NCBI GenBank assembly: GCA_964363305.1 | Contig: CAYIHX010000013.1 | Location: 1-64,000 of the forward strand | Direction: 5' to 3' | Source: CAYIHX01 sp964363305 | Lineage (GTDB): Bacteria > Bdellovibrionota > UBA1018 | Length of the DNA stretch: 64,000 nucleotides | Shown here: in pieces, positions 36,745-44,972 of the stretch | How positions within the stretch are numbered: the stretch's first letter is position 1 | Layout of the letters: each line of letters starts with the position of its first letter | Position numbers and translations under genes: made by a program | Notes under the pieces: generated by a model | The model's database searches: none | Told to the model about the DNA's origin: nothing | The model's input: only the letters and a program-made list of their open reading frames with translations

Positions 36745-36777
36745 GCCCCGGCAGCGGCTAAATGCCACTACCGGGGC
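36745..36777 (-). terminator. terminator of the FecR-domain gene
   Basis: GCCCCGG/CCGGGGC stem with an inner GGC/GCC pair. On the minus strand TCTTTTATG follows. It is located 28 bases after the gene's stop. Confidence 0.75.
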
Positions 36778-36804
36778 GAAAGGAACCTACGCATCGGTGC
36801 GAAA

Positions 36805-37848
36805 CTACTCTACCGACTTGAAATACTGCTCGTAAACACCGTTCTCGAGGTTTTCGAGCTCGCTACGCGACGGTTTTCCGCGAGCTGGCGCCATCGGAGC
36901 CTCTTTCTTGATAACCTCGACCGCCCGTCCCTGAATCTCAACGGCAGACATCGTAGGATTCGCCTGCAACTGCGCAAACAGTTTTGGATCTTCTTTTTTG
37001 ATGTCAGTCATGGTGGCCTCTACGGCCTTTTTCTCAAGAGTCGCCAACTGTACCGCAAGCTTGTCGTCCTTCTTCACTTCGTCAGCGATCGCCACCTTCA
37101 CTTCGCTGGATTTCTGGATAGCGGACAAGGCCTGCTGCGTGGTTTGCCGAAGCGCGATAACTGGCTCGGGAATCTGTGCCGGAGCCTCCACTCCTGAGCC
37201 CTTCTTCTCGACGGCTTTTTCCGCCTTAGGGGCTATAGGCGCCGGAGGCGGCACCTCCGCCGAAAAACCGGCTTTCACCGGAATCGATTTCGCTTTCTGC
37301 TCCGGCCCCTGCACGGCCACCTCGCCGCGAATAACCGAAATTTCAGTTCCTGCATTCGGACCGGCCCCACCGTCGGCGACAAAAAAATCCGTCCCTCGCA
37401 CTCCCATGGTCGCCGAACGCGTGCGCACGGTCAGCTTTGAGCGCGGTCCACCCTTGGCCACCATGGCCCGCACCTTGCCGTACATCAAATTGAGATCCGG
37501 CTTGGCATCAGCCCCGCTACCGTCCTTCGACCACTTCACGCGGTAGGCGCTCCCACCGGAGAGCGTGAGCTGGTCGCCGTTATCATAAAGCACTCTGGCT
37601 TTAGAACCGGGTGAGGTACGAACAATGTTTCCCTGCTCGACGCGATCACCCGGATGCGCCTCGTTCACTGAAAAATATTCCCCCTCATAGAGCGCATGAG
37701 GAGCGGGGCCCTGAATGGCCTTTCCTGGATGCGAAAAAATTTTAACGTCGCCCTCGACCTGGGCCAACGTCCCTACCTGATCTCCAGCTGCCCAACCCAT
37801 GGCCGGAGCAAACACCACACTCATCAAAGAAATTAAAAAAACTCTCAT
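36805..37848 (-). CDS. secreted FecR-domain protein
   Basis: A 347-residue exported protein. A signal peptide (FLISLMSVVFAPAMGWA) is followed by a FecR-type beta-rich domain (about 25-190): VEGDVKIF, GDRVEQGNIVRTSPGSKARV, TLSGGSAYRV, and the TRSATMGVRGTDFFV block that typifies FecR-domain surface proteins. The C-terminal half is charged, helical and low in complexity (VEKKGSGVEAPAQIPEP and on). Unlike true FecR it has no cytoplasmic anti-sigma part, and no FecI-type sigma factor is nearby, so it is more likely a periplasmic or surface structural protein. Confidence 0.85.
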   Translation of the reverse strand: MRVFLISLMSVVFAPAMGWAAGDQVGTLAQVEGDVKIFSHPGKAIQGPAPHALYEGEYFSVNEAHPGDRVEQGNIVRTSPGSKARVLYDNGDQLTLSGGSAYRVKWSKDGSGADAKPDLNLMYGKVRAMVAKGGPRSKLTVRTRSATMGVRGTDFFVADGGAGPNAGTEISVIRGEVAVQGPEQKAKSIPVKAGFSAEVPPPAPIAPKAEKAVEKKGSGVEAPAQIPEPVIALRQTTQQALSAIQKSSEVKVAIADEVKKDDKLAVQLATLEKKAVEATMTDIKKEDPKLFAQLQANPTMSAVEIQGRAVEVIKKEAPMAPARGKPSRSELENLENGVYEQYFKSVE

Positions 37849-37928
37849 CCATCCTCCTTGCGCGAAGCACGAAAACCGTGAAGAATATTTAAGGAATCAA
37901 ACTTTAAGAATCCAGGAGAACACCCCGA

Positions 37929-38660
37929 GTGTCCAGCACAAGCTTCCGTAAATTCGTGTCCACCCTTCTACTCAGTTCCATGAGCATGACGCAGGCTTAC
38001 GCCGCCGATCTCGACTACCCCGAGCTGCAAGTCACCCCCCGCGCGAGCGAAAGGCTCGAAATGGAGGCAAAGGACGAACGGGGTAATGCATGGCTCATGC
38101 ATCTCCCCGTTCAGCTCGGATCCGTTGGATTATTGACGGGAAGCTTCATCATGCTGGCGGATAGGGCCAATCAAAGCAATTCAACCTATCCCCTGTGGGC
38201 CATCCCCATGGGTATCGGAGGAGCCTGGCTCGGGTTGACCGTCGGCCTCGCCGCCGCCTACCGCCCCTACGCTTCCGGAACTGAAAAGATCAGTGCCATG
38301 CCAAGGAAAAGCCGTCGCGACGAGCTGCTGCGTGAACGCATGGCGGAAGAACGACTGGAAGCAACCTCGGCCCTGGCCTGGCGCCTTACCATTCTTTCTT
38401 CGGTCACCCAGTTCATTGGGGGCGGCGCCCTCGTGGCTCTCAACCGGCCGGGCTCGGCCGCATTTTTTGCTGGGGCCGGGGCAGCAGCGCTTTCCTTCGT
38501 GCCTTTTATATTTCAATACGGCTGGATTCGAACCAACTCCGAACAGCACGACTATAAGAAACGCATCTACGGCCCCATCGCGAGTGCGACGATCCTTCCG
38601 GAACCTGGCATTTCTCGCATCAGCCTTGCCCCCGGAATGCAGCTCAGTTTCGCGTTTTAG
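37929..38660 (+). CDS. exported multi-pass membrane protein, hypothetical (243 aa)
   Basis: A GTG start ten bases after AGGAG gives a signal-like N-terminus (LLLSSMSMTQAYAA). Four hydrophobic stretches follow (VGLLTGSFIMLA, GIGGAWLGLTVGLAAAY, VTQFIGGGALVAL, AAFFAGAGAAALSFVPFIF) in two pairs around a charged cytoplasmic-looking loop. The protein ends LAPGMQLSFAF, an aromatic terminus seen in outer-membrane proteins, so localisation is uncertain. No family is recognised. Its 3' end overlaps the convergent helical-repeat gene by 17 bases. Confidence 0.65.
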   Translation: MSSTSFRKFVSTLLLSSMSMTQAYAADLDYPELQVTPRASERLEMEAKDERGNAWLMHLPVQLGSVGLLTGSFIMLADRANQSNSTYPLWAIPMGIGGAWLGLTVGLAAAYRPYASGTEKISAMPRKSRRDELLRERMAEERLEATSALAWRLTILSSVTQFIGGGALVALNRPGSAAFFAGAGAAALSFVPFIFQYGWIRTNSEQHDYKKRIYGPIASATILPEPGISRISLAPGMQLSFAF

Positions 38661-39477
38661 AAGTCTGACCACTCGGAATCGTGAGAGCCATCTTGCGCGC
38701 AAACGAAAAGGCCTCGTCAGCAGCTAGCCCAAGGCCCTTCGTGCTCATGGCATATTTGAAAGCACTGACGAAGTTGTCCGTCGCATCAGGGCCCGCAATG
38801 GCCACTTCTTCCGCGATCTCCAAAGCACGCCCCGTGGTCGTCCCGACGCCTCGTTTCGCATCGCGAGCAAAGTGAAATACCCGAATGAAGTCGGAAGCCA
38901 CCCCACCATTAGCGATTTCCGATTTCTTGGCGATCCGCGCCGCCAGAACTCCGCACACCCCTTTAGGAAGGTCCAGGCCCCGCTCCTTCATGCAAAATTC
39001 GACGACCTTTCGGAAATCATCGTACGCCCAGGCCGACTCCCCGGCGAACTGCACCGAAAGTTCACGGGCAAGGCGCATCGAGTTCATGAGATCGAGATCC
39101 AGCCCATCCTCCAAGAACGCCAGACGAAAGATGCCCACGAAAGACCGCGCCTCCCCTTCCGACCGGGCCGCCAGCTCGCGAGCCGTATTCAACGCATCCT
39201 TGCCACTCAGGCCCGCCTTAAGCAAAGTCTGAGCAACCGAAATAAATCTTCGGGCGGACCCCGTGCAGGAGCGCGCAACGTCGTCCGCCGTCTTCCGTGC
39301 ATCCGCCTCCGGGAGACTAAACTCCTTGACCGAGCGAAGATACTCCAGAACTGAAACAAACTCCCGCGTCGCGCTGCAGGCCCGGTCGCCGTAGCTTTGC
39401 GCGATATTCCCAAATGCGAACCCACTGAAAAACAGGCATCCGACTACCAACCCAAGAACTAATTTCCTACCCGCCAT
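38644..39477 (-). CDS. secreted protein of six degenerate helical repeats
   Basis: A signal peptide (KLVLGLVVGCLFFSGFAFG) is followed by about six degenerate units of 35-44 residues. Each is built as an aromatic helix (REFVSVLEYL, RRFISVAQTLL, RSFVGIFRLAF, YDDFRKVVEFC, SDFIRVFHFAR, DNFVSAFKYAM), a short turn, then an Ala/Arg helix ending in a small-residue boundary. This is an alpha-solenoid-like design; I do not recognise the family. The gene overlaps the end of potC by 19 bases on the same strand, so it is translated with the polyamine transporter, in the position where the binding protein potD is commonly found. Confidence 0.75.
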   Translation of the reverse strand: MAGRKLVLGLVVGCLFFSGFAFGNIAQSYGDRACSATREFVSVLEYLRSVKEFSLPEADARKTADDVARSCTGSARRFISVAQTLLKAGLSGKDALNTARELAARSEGEARSFVGIFRLAFLEDGLDLDLMNSMRLARELSVQFAGESAWAYDDFRKVVEFCMKERGLDLPKGVCGVLAARIAKKSEIANGGVASDFIRVFHFARDAKRGVGTTTGRALEIAEEVAIAGPDATDNFVSAFKYAMSTKGLGLAADEAFSFARKMALTIPSGQTSKTRN

Positions 39478-40286
39478 CTTGCTGCGCCTCCCATGCGCGA
39501 ACCAACAAACATCACCACAAAAGTGAAAGCCACCAAAAGAGTCGACAACGCGTTGACCTCCGGGCTCACTCCAAATTTAATCATGGAATAGATCTTCAGG
39601 GGAAGTGTGTCAGCTCCTGCTCCCGAAACGAAAAAGGTAATAAGAAAATCGTCAAACGAAAGAGTGAAGGCCATCACGCCTCCCGAAAAGATGGCCTGCC
39701 CAATCAACGGGAAGGTCACACGCCAGAAAATCTGAGCTGGCGTGGCGCCGAGATCCAGCGCCGCCTCGTCCAAGGACGAGTCGAGCTCCCCGAGGCGGGT
39801 CATCACATTGATGATGACGTATGACACGCTAAAAGTCACATGAGCCAAAACCACGGAAAACACCCCGAGCGAAATCCGAAGGGCCACAAACCAGACCAGA
39901 AGCGCAAGACCGAGCACGATCTCGGGCATGATGAGAGGAAAGTGAGTCAGGACTTTAAACGCCCCCCGACCGGGCCACCGAAACTTCGTCGCGGCATATG
40001 CGGCCATCGTCCCTAATACGCATGAAACGGTGGTACTCAGGAACGCGATCCAAAGGCTTAAAGCGCAAGCATCAAGAATCGATTCATTCGTCAGAAGCTT
40101 TCGGTACCAGTGCAGCGTCCACACCTCCGGCGAACCCGGCCCAGCGGTGGATCCCCGAAAAGAAAACGTCACTAAAGTGATCAGGGGAACGTACATGAGC
40201 AGAAAAGCAAACAACGTCACACCCCAGACTTTCCGCGACGGACGCGGCCTGGCTCTCTCATCTGAGCGCTCTCTAGATTGCGCCAT
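39459..40286 (-). CDS. potC: polyamine ABC transporter permease
   Basis: A 275-residue inner-membrane permease of the PotC family with about six membrane segments. It has a binding-protein-dependent transport signature in the cytoplasmic loop (LDEAALDLGATPAQIFWRVTFPLI, read as EAA---G). It should pair with PotB to move spermidine or putrescine inward, powered by PotA. It overlaps potB by 14 bases and the helical-repeat gene by 19 bases, so all are in one operon. Confidence 0.92.
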   Translation of the reverse strand: MAQSRERSDERARPRPSRKVWGVTLFAFLLMYVPLITLVTFSFRGSTAGPGSPEVWTLHWYRKLLTNESILDACALSLWIAFLSTTVSCVLGTMAAYAATKFRWPGRGAFKVLTHFPLIMPEIVLGLALLVWFVALRISLGVFSVVLAHVTFSVSYVIINVMTRLGELDSSLDEAALDLGATPAQIFWRVTFPLIGQAIFSGGVMAFTLSFDDFLITFFVSGAGADTLPLKIYSMIKFGVSPEVNALSTLLVAFTFVVMFVGSRMGGAARWRVGN

Positions 40287-41124
40287 CGAATTCCTCCGAG
40301 TTTCTCAGATAGACGACCAATGAAACCATCACGGTGACAATCAGGATAAGTGCCAGGGCCGCGCCAAATGGCCAATCACGGGTCTTCAGAAACTGCTCTG
40401 AAATGAGATTGCCAATCATCATTACCCGCGCGCCCCCGAGCAGATCGGGAATAATGAACTCCCCGAGCGCCGGTGTGAAAACCAATATGAAACCGGTCAC
40501 CATGCCCCGCCGAGTGAGAGGAAACAAAACCCGCATCACCATCTGCCCACTCGAGGCACCAAGATCCCGCGCGGCTTCAAGTAGGGAAAAATCGAATTTC
40601 TCGAGCGCCACGTAAAGGGGAAGAACGGCAAACGGCAAATAGTTCGTCACCATCCCGAGCCAAACGGCAAGCGACCCGTTCAGAAAGCTCACCGGCTCGA
40701 CCGAGAGACCCAGCGCGACTGCGAGCCAACTGATTGGCCCATGCTCAGACAGAACCACCTTGATGGCGTAAACCCGGATCACAAAATTGGTCCAAAAAGG
40801 AAGAACCACAAGGCCCATCAGGAGCGGCCGAAGGCAGGCCGGCGCCGTCGCCATGGCATAGGCCAGTGGATAACCGATCAAAAGGCAGGAAAGCGCCGTA
40901 AAAAAAGCCAATTTCAGGCTGTTGAAAAAAATCCGAAGATAAAGCCAGTCCCCCGCGCGGATGTAATTTTCGAAGGAATATTCAAAAACAATTCCTCCAT
41001 ACATCCCCTTCTGGGCAAAACTATAGACCACCACGAAGCCAAGCGGGATCAGCAAAAACCAAAGCAACCAACCGATTGCCGGCAACGCGATCGAGGGGGG
41101 AAACCGCCGATTCGCCTGAAACAT
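40273..41124 (-). CDS. potB: polyamine ABC transporter permease
   Basis: The ATG at 41,124 follows GGAGG; the frame is open further upstream without a signal. A 283-residue permease with about six TM segments and the EAA loop (LLEAARDLGASSGQMVMRVLFPLT). FVIRVYAIKVVL and NYLPFAVLPLYVALE are PotB/PotC-type words. It is the partner of PotC in the channel. It starts four bases after the potA stop, and the terminal overlap with potC indicates coupling. Confidence 0.92.
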   Translation of the reverse strand: MFQANRRFPPSIALPAIGWLLWFLLIPLGFVVVYSFAQKGMYGGIVFEYSFENYIRAGDWLYLRIFFNSLKLAFFTALSCLLIGYPLAYAMATAPACLRPLLMGLVVLPFWTNFVIRVYAIKVVLSEHGPISWLAVALGLSVEPVSFLNGSLAVWLGMVTNYLPFAVLPLYVALEKFDFSLLEAARDLGASSGQMVMRVLFPLTRRGMVTGFILVFTPALGEFIIPDLLGGARVMMIGNLISEQFLKTRDWPFGAALALILIVTVMVSLVVYLRNSEEFDGAI

Positions 41125-41128
41125 CACC

Positions 41129-42316
41129 TCATCCTCCGATCGCCGAGACGACGGCCACCGAACCCGCCACACCCACGGCCGAAGAGGCCGCGAGCGCCGG
41201 ATGCGCGATCGTCTGGGTCGAAAGAACCAGACAATCCTCAGGGGACCACGCCACGAAAACCTTGTCGCCAGACTGAAAGGTCTTCCGCGCAGTCATCGCT
41301 GTGTTGGGCTGGATGATGATAATAGGAGGCAATTGGCTATCGCGGGGTTGCACAAAAAACTGAGTCGTAGGGCCCAGGTACAAGGAATCCTTCAAAACCC
41401 CATCGATCGAATTTTGCTCGGGACCGGGTGCACTTTTCAAAACCTTCAACTTCTCTGGTCGCACCAGAACCTGCACCTTTTCTCCGATCACCACTCCAGG
41501 CAACGGTCGCATCCCATCTCGGGAAGGCCGAACCATCAGGGGGCGCCTGAATGACCCGGTCACGTCGACCGCATCAGGTTTCACCTCCTTGACCTCCCCT
41601 TCGAACAGATTCATTGAACCGATGAAAGAGGCCACGAACGGACTTTTGGGATATTCGTAAATCTCTTGAGGGGTCCCAACCTGCTCAACCACCCCGTGAT
41701 TCATCACCGCGATTCGATCTGAAAGCGTCAGCGCTTCCTCCTGGTCGTGCGTTACGAAAATAAACGTATTTCCTAACCGACGCTGAAGATCCCGCAACTC
41801 GATCTGCATCTGCTGGCGAAGCTTCAGATCTAATGCAGAGAGCGGCTCATCCAACAACAAGATCTTCGGGCGATTGACCAAGGCCCGGGCCAACGCCACT
41901 CGCTGTTGCTGGCCGCCTGAAAGAGTTTCTATATTTCGATGGCCGAGTGATTGCATCTGAACCAGGGAGAGCGCCTCATCCACCCGAGTGCGAAGCTCCT
42001 GACCTCGAACGCCCTTCACCCTCAGGCCAAAGGCCACATTCTCCCAAATGTTCAGATGAGGAAACAATGCATAGCGCTGAAAGACCAAGTTAAAGTGGCG
42101 CTCGTGAGCGGGACGATGATCGATCCGAGTCCCATCGAGATGAATCTCCCCGGCCGAGAGGGACTCCAGCCCTCCGATCATCCGAAGAAGGGTCGTCTTC
42201 CCGCAGCCGCTCGGGCCCAGCAATGAAAAGAACTCGCCCGAGTGAATCGTCAAATTCAGAGGCTTCAAAGCCTCGATTCCGGCAAAAGCTTTACGGACAC
42301 CTTTTAGCTCGAGCAT
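41129..42316 (-). CDS. potA: polyamine ABC transporter ATP-binding protein
   Basis: The ATG at 42,316 (MLELKGVRKAFAG) is chosen. The longer frame would begin beside the HU-gene terminator at 42,366 and has no better signal. The 395-residue ATPase has Walker A (GPSGCGKTT), the signature LSGGQQQRVALARAL, Walker B (ILLLDEP) and the switch His (VTHDQEEAL). A C-terminal TOBE-like regulatory domain (about 250-370) follows. It energises PotBC. No potD is adjacent. The last 40 residues are an Ala/Val-rich tail not typical of PotA. Confidence 0.93.
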   Translation of the reverse strand: MLELKGVRKAFAGIEALKPLNLTIHSGEFFSLLGPSGCGKTTLLRMIGGLESLSAGEIHLDGTRIDHRPAHERHFNLVFQRYALFPHLNIWENVAFGLRVKGVRGQELRTRVDEALSLVQMQSLGHRNIETLSGGQQQRVALARALVNRPKILLLDEPLSALDLKLRQQMQIELRDLQRRLGNTFIFVTHDQEEALTLSDRIAVMNHGVVEQVGTPQEIYEYPKSPFVASFIGSMNLFEGEVKEVKPDAVDVTGSFRRPLMVRPSRDGMRPLPGVVIGEKVQVLVRPEKLKVLKSAPGPEQNSIDGVLKDSLYLGPTTQFFVQPRDSQLPPIIIIQPNTAMTARKTFQSGDKVFVAWSPEDCLVLSTQTIAHPALAASSAVGVAGSVAVVSAIGG

Positions 42317-42365
42317 GTAGAGCAAATCTATTGAATGTAGCTCTCGGAGCCAACCAAAAAACAAA

Positions 42366-42391
42366 CTGGGCGCCTCTTACGAGGCGCCCAG
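42366..42391 (-). terminator. terminator of the HU gene
   Basis: Perfect 11-bp hairpin CTGGGCGCCTC/GAGGCGCCCAG with a TTAC loop, followed on the minus strand by TTTGTTTTTT. Confidence 0.93.
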
Positions 42392-42421
42392 TTTGAAAAT
42401 ATCAAAACGAAAGAGCCGCTC

Positions 42422-42694
42422 TTAACGAACGGCGTCTTTGAACTCACGACCGGCGCGGAACTTAGGCACCGTCATGGCAGGGATCTTAATTTCCTTGCCC
42501 GTCTGTGGATTACGTCCCGTACGCGCCTTGCGCTTCGCCTTCGTAAAAGTTCCGAAGCCAATCAGGGTGACATCTTCGCCCTTCTTGACGCTCTTTCTGA
42601 TCGCATCGAGAGCCGTATTGATGGCCATCTCGGTGTCCGTCTTCGTGAGCTTTGCTACCTTCGCTACCGCTTCAATCAACTGTGCCTTATTCAT
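42422..42694 (-). CDS. HU family DNA-binding protein
   Basis: A 90-residue nucleoid-associated protein binding and bending DNA. It has the conserved helical N-terminus (MNKAQLIEAVAKVAKLTKTD), the saddle segment GFGTFTKAKRKARTGRNPQT and the arm GKEIKIPAMTVPKFRAG with the conserved Pro. It is closed by its own strong terminator and is thus monocistronic. The length is exact for HU; IHF is excluded by lack of its specific residues at a glance only. Confidence 0.95.
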   Translation of the reverse strand: MNKAQLIEAVAKVAKLTKTDTEMAINTALDAIRKSVKKGEDVTLIGFGTFTKAKRKARTGRNPQTGKEIKIPAMTVPKFRAGREFKDAVR

Positions 42695-42800
42695 TTTTCA
42701 GTATTCTCCATTGTACTGACACTACCTTGTGTTTTTTCCAACGAGCCGGGTTTCCCCGCACACAAACCGGATGATGAACAAGGAACTGTGCACTGTCAAC

Positions 42801-44051
42801 TCAGAAGCGGGCGCCCAAGCCAGAAGTGAGATAAGGCGCTACGAACAGCTGGCTCCCAGGGCTCGTCGCCGGGCCCAACCAAAGGCCGAGATCCCAAAAT
42901 AAAATAAAATGGGCTCGTGGATTTTTGCCCAATTGCAACGAATACGCGAACGATGGCGCGAAAACGAACTGTCGCTGCGTCAGCTCGTAACCCGCTCTGA
43001 GCTTGAACTCCGGCTCCGAGAGGCCCTCACCGAAAAAACGAAACACCGGCCCCGCGGCGACGATCATTCGACTCACCTGCCACGGAAACCAGGTCACGCA
43101 AGCCGCGCCAGCCAACATACGGCGCAGATACCCGCGCGCACCCAGCAGAAGGTTGGTTGCAAACTCCGCCTCCCCGCCGAGCAGGCCCCGCTCGCTGGGA
43201 AAAACCGAAACTCCCCCCACCGGGCCAACCTTGAGCTGAAAGCCCCACTCGGACTCATGGCGCTCATCGGTAAATGAAATTTTCTGGGCAATGCCCGCTG
43301 AGCGAGATTCTTTTCCAAGCGCTGTGAGCTCAAGCGAGTTGGCCTCAACGAAGCCGATCTGCCCACTGTCCAGCCTCGCTTTGAACCAAAATAGCCCCTG
43401 CTCATCAACAAAGGGCTGGTCATTCACACTCACCGGCACACCGGCCGCCAGCTGCTCGATCTGCTCACTCTGTTTGCTAGGCAATCGAAAAACCTGCGCC
43501 TCAGCCGCGGCCACCCGGGCCTTTTGAGCCGCGACGGCCGCACTCGCCCCGACCAGAATCAACGCGACCGCAAGACCGAGGTTGCGAAACACCTTCAGTG
43601 CGCGACGCAGGCCCGTGCGATTCGATTCAAATTTTATTTTAGCCAGTGCGACCGCCGGACGAACCCATTCAAAACGAGAGTGCTCCTCAGAGAGGACGGG
43701 AGAGGCTCCCTCGACCCGATCGTCGAACCGAAGAATATAAGCGCGCTCTCGAGCCTCGCCCCAGCGGCCGTCGAACCGAAAAGAAAATCCAACCGGCTTC
43801 GGCCGACTCCGAACCTGCAACCCCGTCTCCTCGGTCGCCTCCCGCAACGCTGCCACCAGCGATGGTTCCCCATCTTCGACCTTTCCGGTCACCGGCTGCC
43901 AAAACCCACCCCTCCGCTTCGTCAGCTTCAGAAGCAACACGCGCCCCCGCCGATCGAAAATCCAAACTTGAACCTTCCGCTGAATCACCCTCCCGAAGCT
44001 ACTCGAGACGTCGGCTCGAGCCCAGCGCCAAAGCGGAAGTCCACCGCCCAA
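42801..44051 (-). CDS. Nudix hydrolase fused in frame to an exported SH3-like/beta-barrel protein
   Basis: Residues about 22-150 are a Nudix domain with a complete Nudix box (GKVEDGEPSLVAALREATEE, then TGL). A hydrophobic segment follows (LGLAVALILVGASAAVAA, about 158-175) that looks exactly like a signal peptide. An SH3-like stretch comes next (AEAQVFRLPSKQSEQIEQLA), then a Gly/aromatic beta-barrel-like C-terminus ending LGARF. A cytoplasmic enzyme joined to an outer-membrane domain is topologically strange. The second half may be made as a separate protein from the GTG at 43,592. The start is uncertain: TTG at 44,051 or GTG at 43,988. No stop codon separates the halves. Confidence 0.7.
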   Translation of the reverse strand: MGGGLPLWRWARADVSSSFGRVIQRKVQVWIFDRRGRVLLLKLTKRRGGFWQPVTGKVEDGEPSLVAALREATEETGLQVRSRPKPVGFSFRFDGRWGEARERAYILRFDDRVEGASPVLSEEHSRFEWVRPAVALAKIKFESNRTGLRRALKVFRNLGLAVALILVGASAAVAAQKARVAAAEAQVFRLPSKQSEQIEQLAAGVPVSVNDQPFVDEQGLFWFKARLDSGQIGFVEANSLELTALGKESRSAGIAQKISFTDERHESEWGFQLKVGPVGGVSVFPSERGLLGGEAEFATNLLLGARGYLRRMLAGAACVTWFPWQVSRMIVAAGPVFRFFGEGLSEPEFKLRAGYELTQRQFVFAPSFAYSLQLGKNPRAHFILFWDLGLWLGPATSPGSQLFVAPYLTSGLGARF

Positions 44052-44138
44052 AATGGCAAATTAACGCATATCGTTGGCCAGCCAGGATTGATTCCCTCTC
44101 CGAACTGAGTTATCCCTCGCAACACTCTCTGTTCAAGC

Positions 44139-44213
44139 GCCGACGTAGCTCAGTGGTAGAGCAACGCTTTCGTAAAGCGTAGGTCGCCGGTTCAATCCCG
44201 GCCGTCGGCTCCA
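44139..44213 (+). tRNA. tRNA-Thr(CGT)
   Basis: A 75-nt tRNA with GCCGACG/CGTCGGC acceptor stem, encoded CCA, D-arm GCTCAGTGGTAGAGC, anticodon arm ACGCT-TTCGTAA-AGCGT (anticodon CGT) and T-loop GGTTCAATCC. A diverged copy of its 3' half lies at 50,761, marking an island. Confidence 0.97.
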
Positions 44214-44234
44214 CTTCCCAACACGAGTCCCAAT

Positions 44235-44903
44235 TTACGGCGCAAGCAAAGCCAAAATCACGTGCCTCAGGTTAACCCGAAGCTCCACCTCGCCCGTTTC
44301 GTAAAGCTCGGGCCTTTCAAGCGTCACCGCTAGAAAAGTCGAACGTACGATATGAAAGAGGAGAAATGCGGTCGTATCCGCTCTTCTGAGTATGCCACGC
44401 GAGGCCGCCTCGATCAACACGACGTCGACTTGCTCGATTAAACGCTCATCCAGTTCTCGAAGAAAGTCCAAGTTCCCCACTCTGGAGAAGAAACGCATGA
44501 GAGCACGCTCCAGCCTGAGGCCCTTTCTTCGGATCTCCATAATTCCTAGAATCATGGAGTCGACTCCAGCTTCCAAAGCGTGATTTCGATGGGCGAGAAG
44601 CGAACTTTGAATCAAATCGAATTCCTTCCTGAAATGGAACTCAATGAGCACCGAGAAAATCGACTCCTTGGACGGAAAGTATTGGTAGAGAGAGCCAATG
44701 CTCACTCCCGCTCTCTCGGCGATCTTCGTCGTGGTCAATGCCTGCGCATCCCCCTGGTCGACCAAGGAGACCACCGACTGAAGAATCGCATCGACCGTCT
44801 CTCTCGCTCGATCTTGGCGGGGTGCTTTTTTTGGACCAAAGACCTTCAACTGATTCTCCTTCGAAATATGAATGCCAACCCAGTCATCACTGAATTTGTC
44901 CAC
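44235..44903 (-). CDS. TetR family transcriptional regulator
   Basis: A 222-residue repressor. The N-terminal TetR helix-turn-helix is clear (TTKIAERAGVSIGSLYQYFPSKESIF). The C-terminal ligand and dimer domain is all-helical. It is divergent from a fatty-acid desaturase gene 70 bases away, so it probably controls that gene in response to a fatty acyl compound, as FabR/DesT-type TetR proteins do. That link is inference from position. It begins the tRNA-Thr island. Confidence 0.9.
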   Translation of the reverse strand: MDKFSDDWVGIHISKENQLKVFGPKKAPRQDRARETVDAILQSVVSLVDQGDAQALTTTKIAERAGVSIGSLYQYFPSKESIFSVLIEFHFRKEFDLIQSSLLAHRNHALEAGVDSMILGIMEIRRKGLRLERALMRFFSRVGNLDFLRELDERLIEQVDVVLIEAASRGILRRADTTAFLLFHIVRSTFLAVTLERPELYETGEVELRVNLRHVILALLAP

Positions 44904-44972
44904 ACTTCCGACGTCCTACCTGCGACCGCAAGACGAATGCACGAGAGGCCATTCCCCTGATAATCTGTGACC

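Noticed and set aside
36805..37848. FecR as an iron-uptake anti-sigma regulator
   Set aside because: It has a signal peptide and no cytoplasmic anti-sigma part, and no FecI-like sigma gene or TonB receptor lies nearby.
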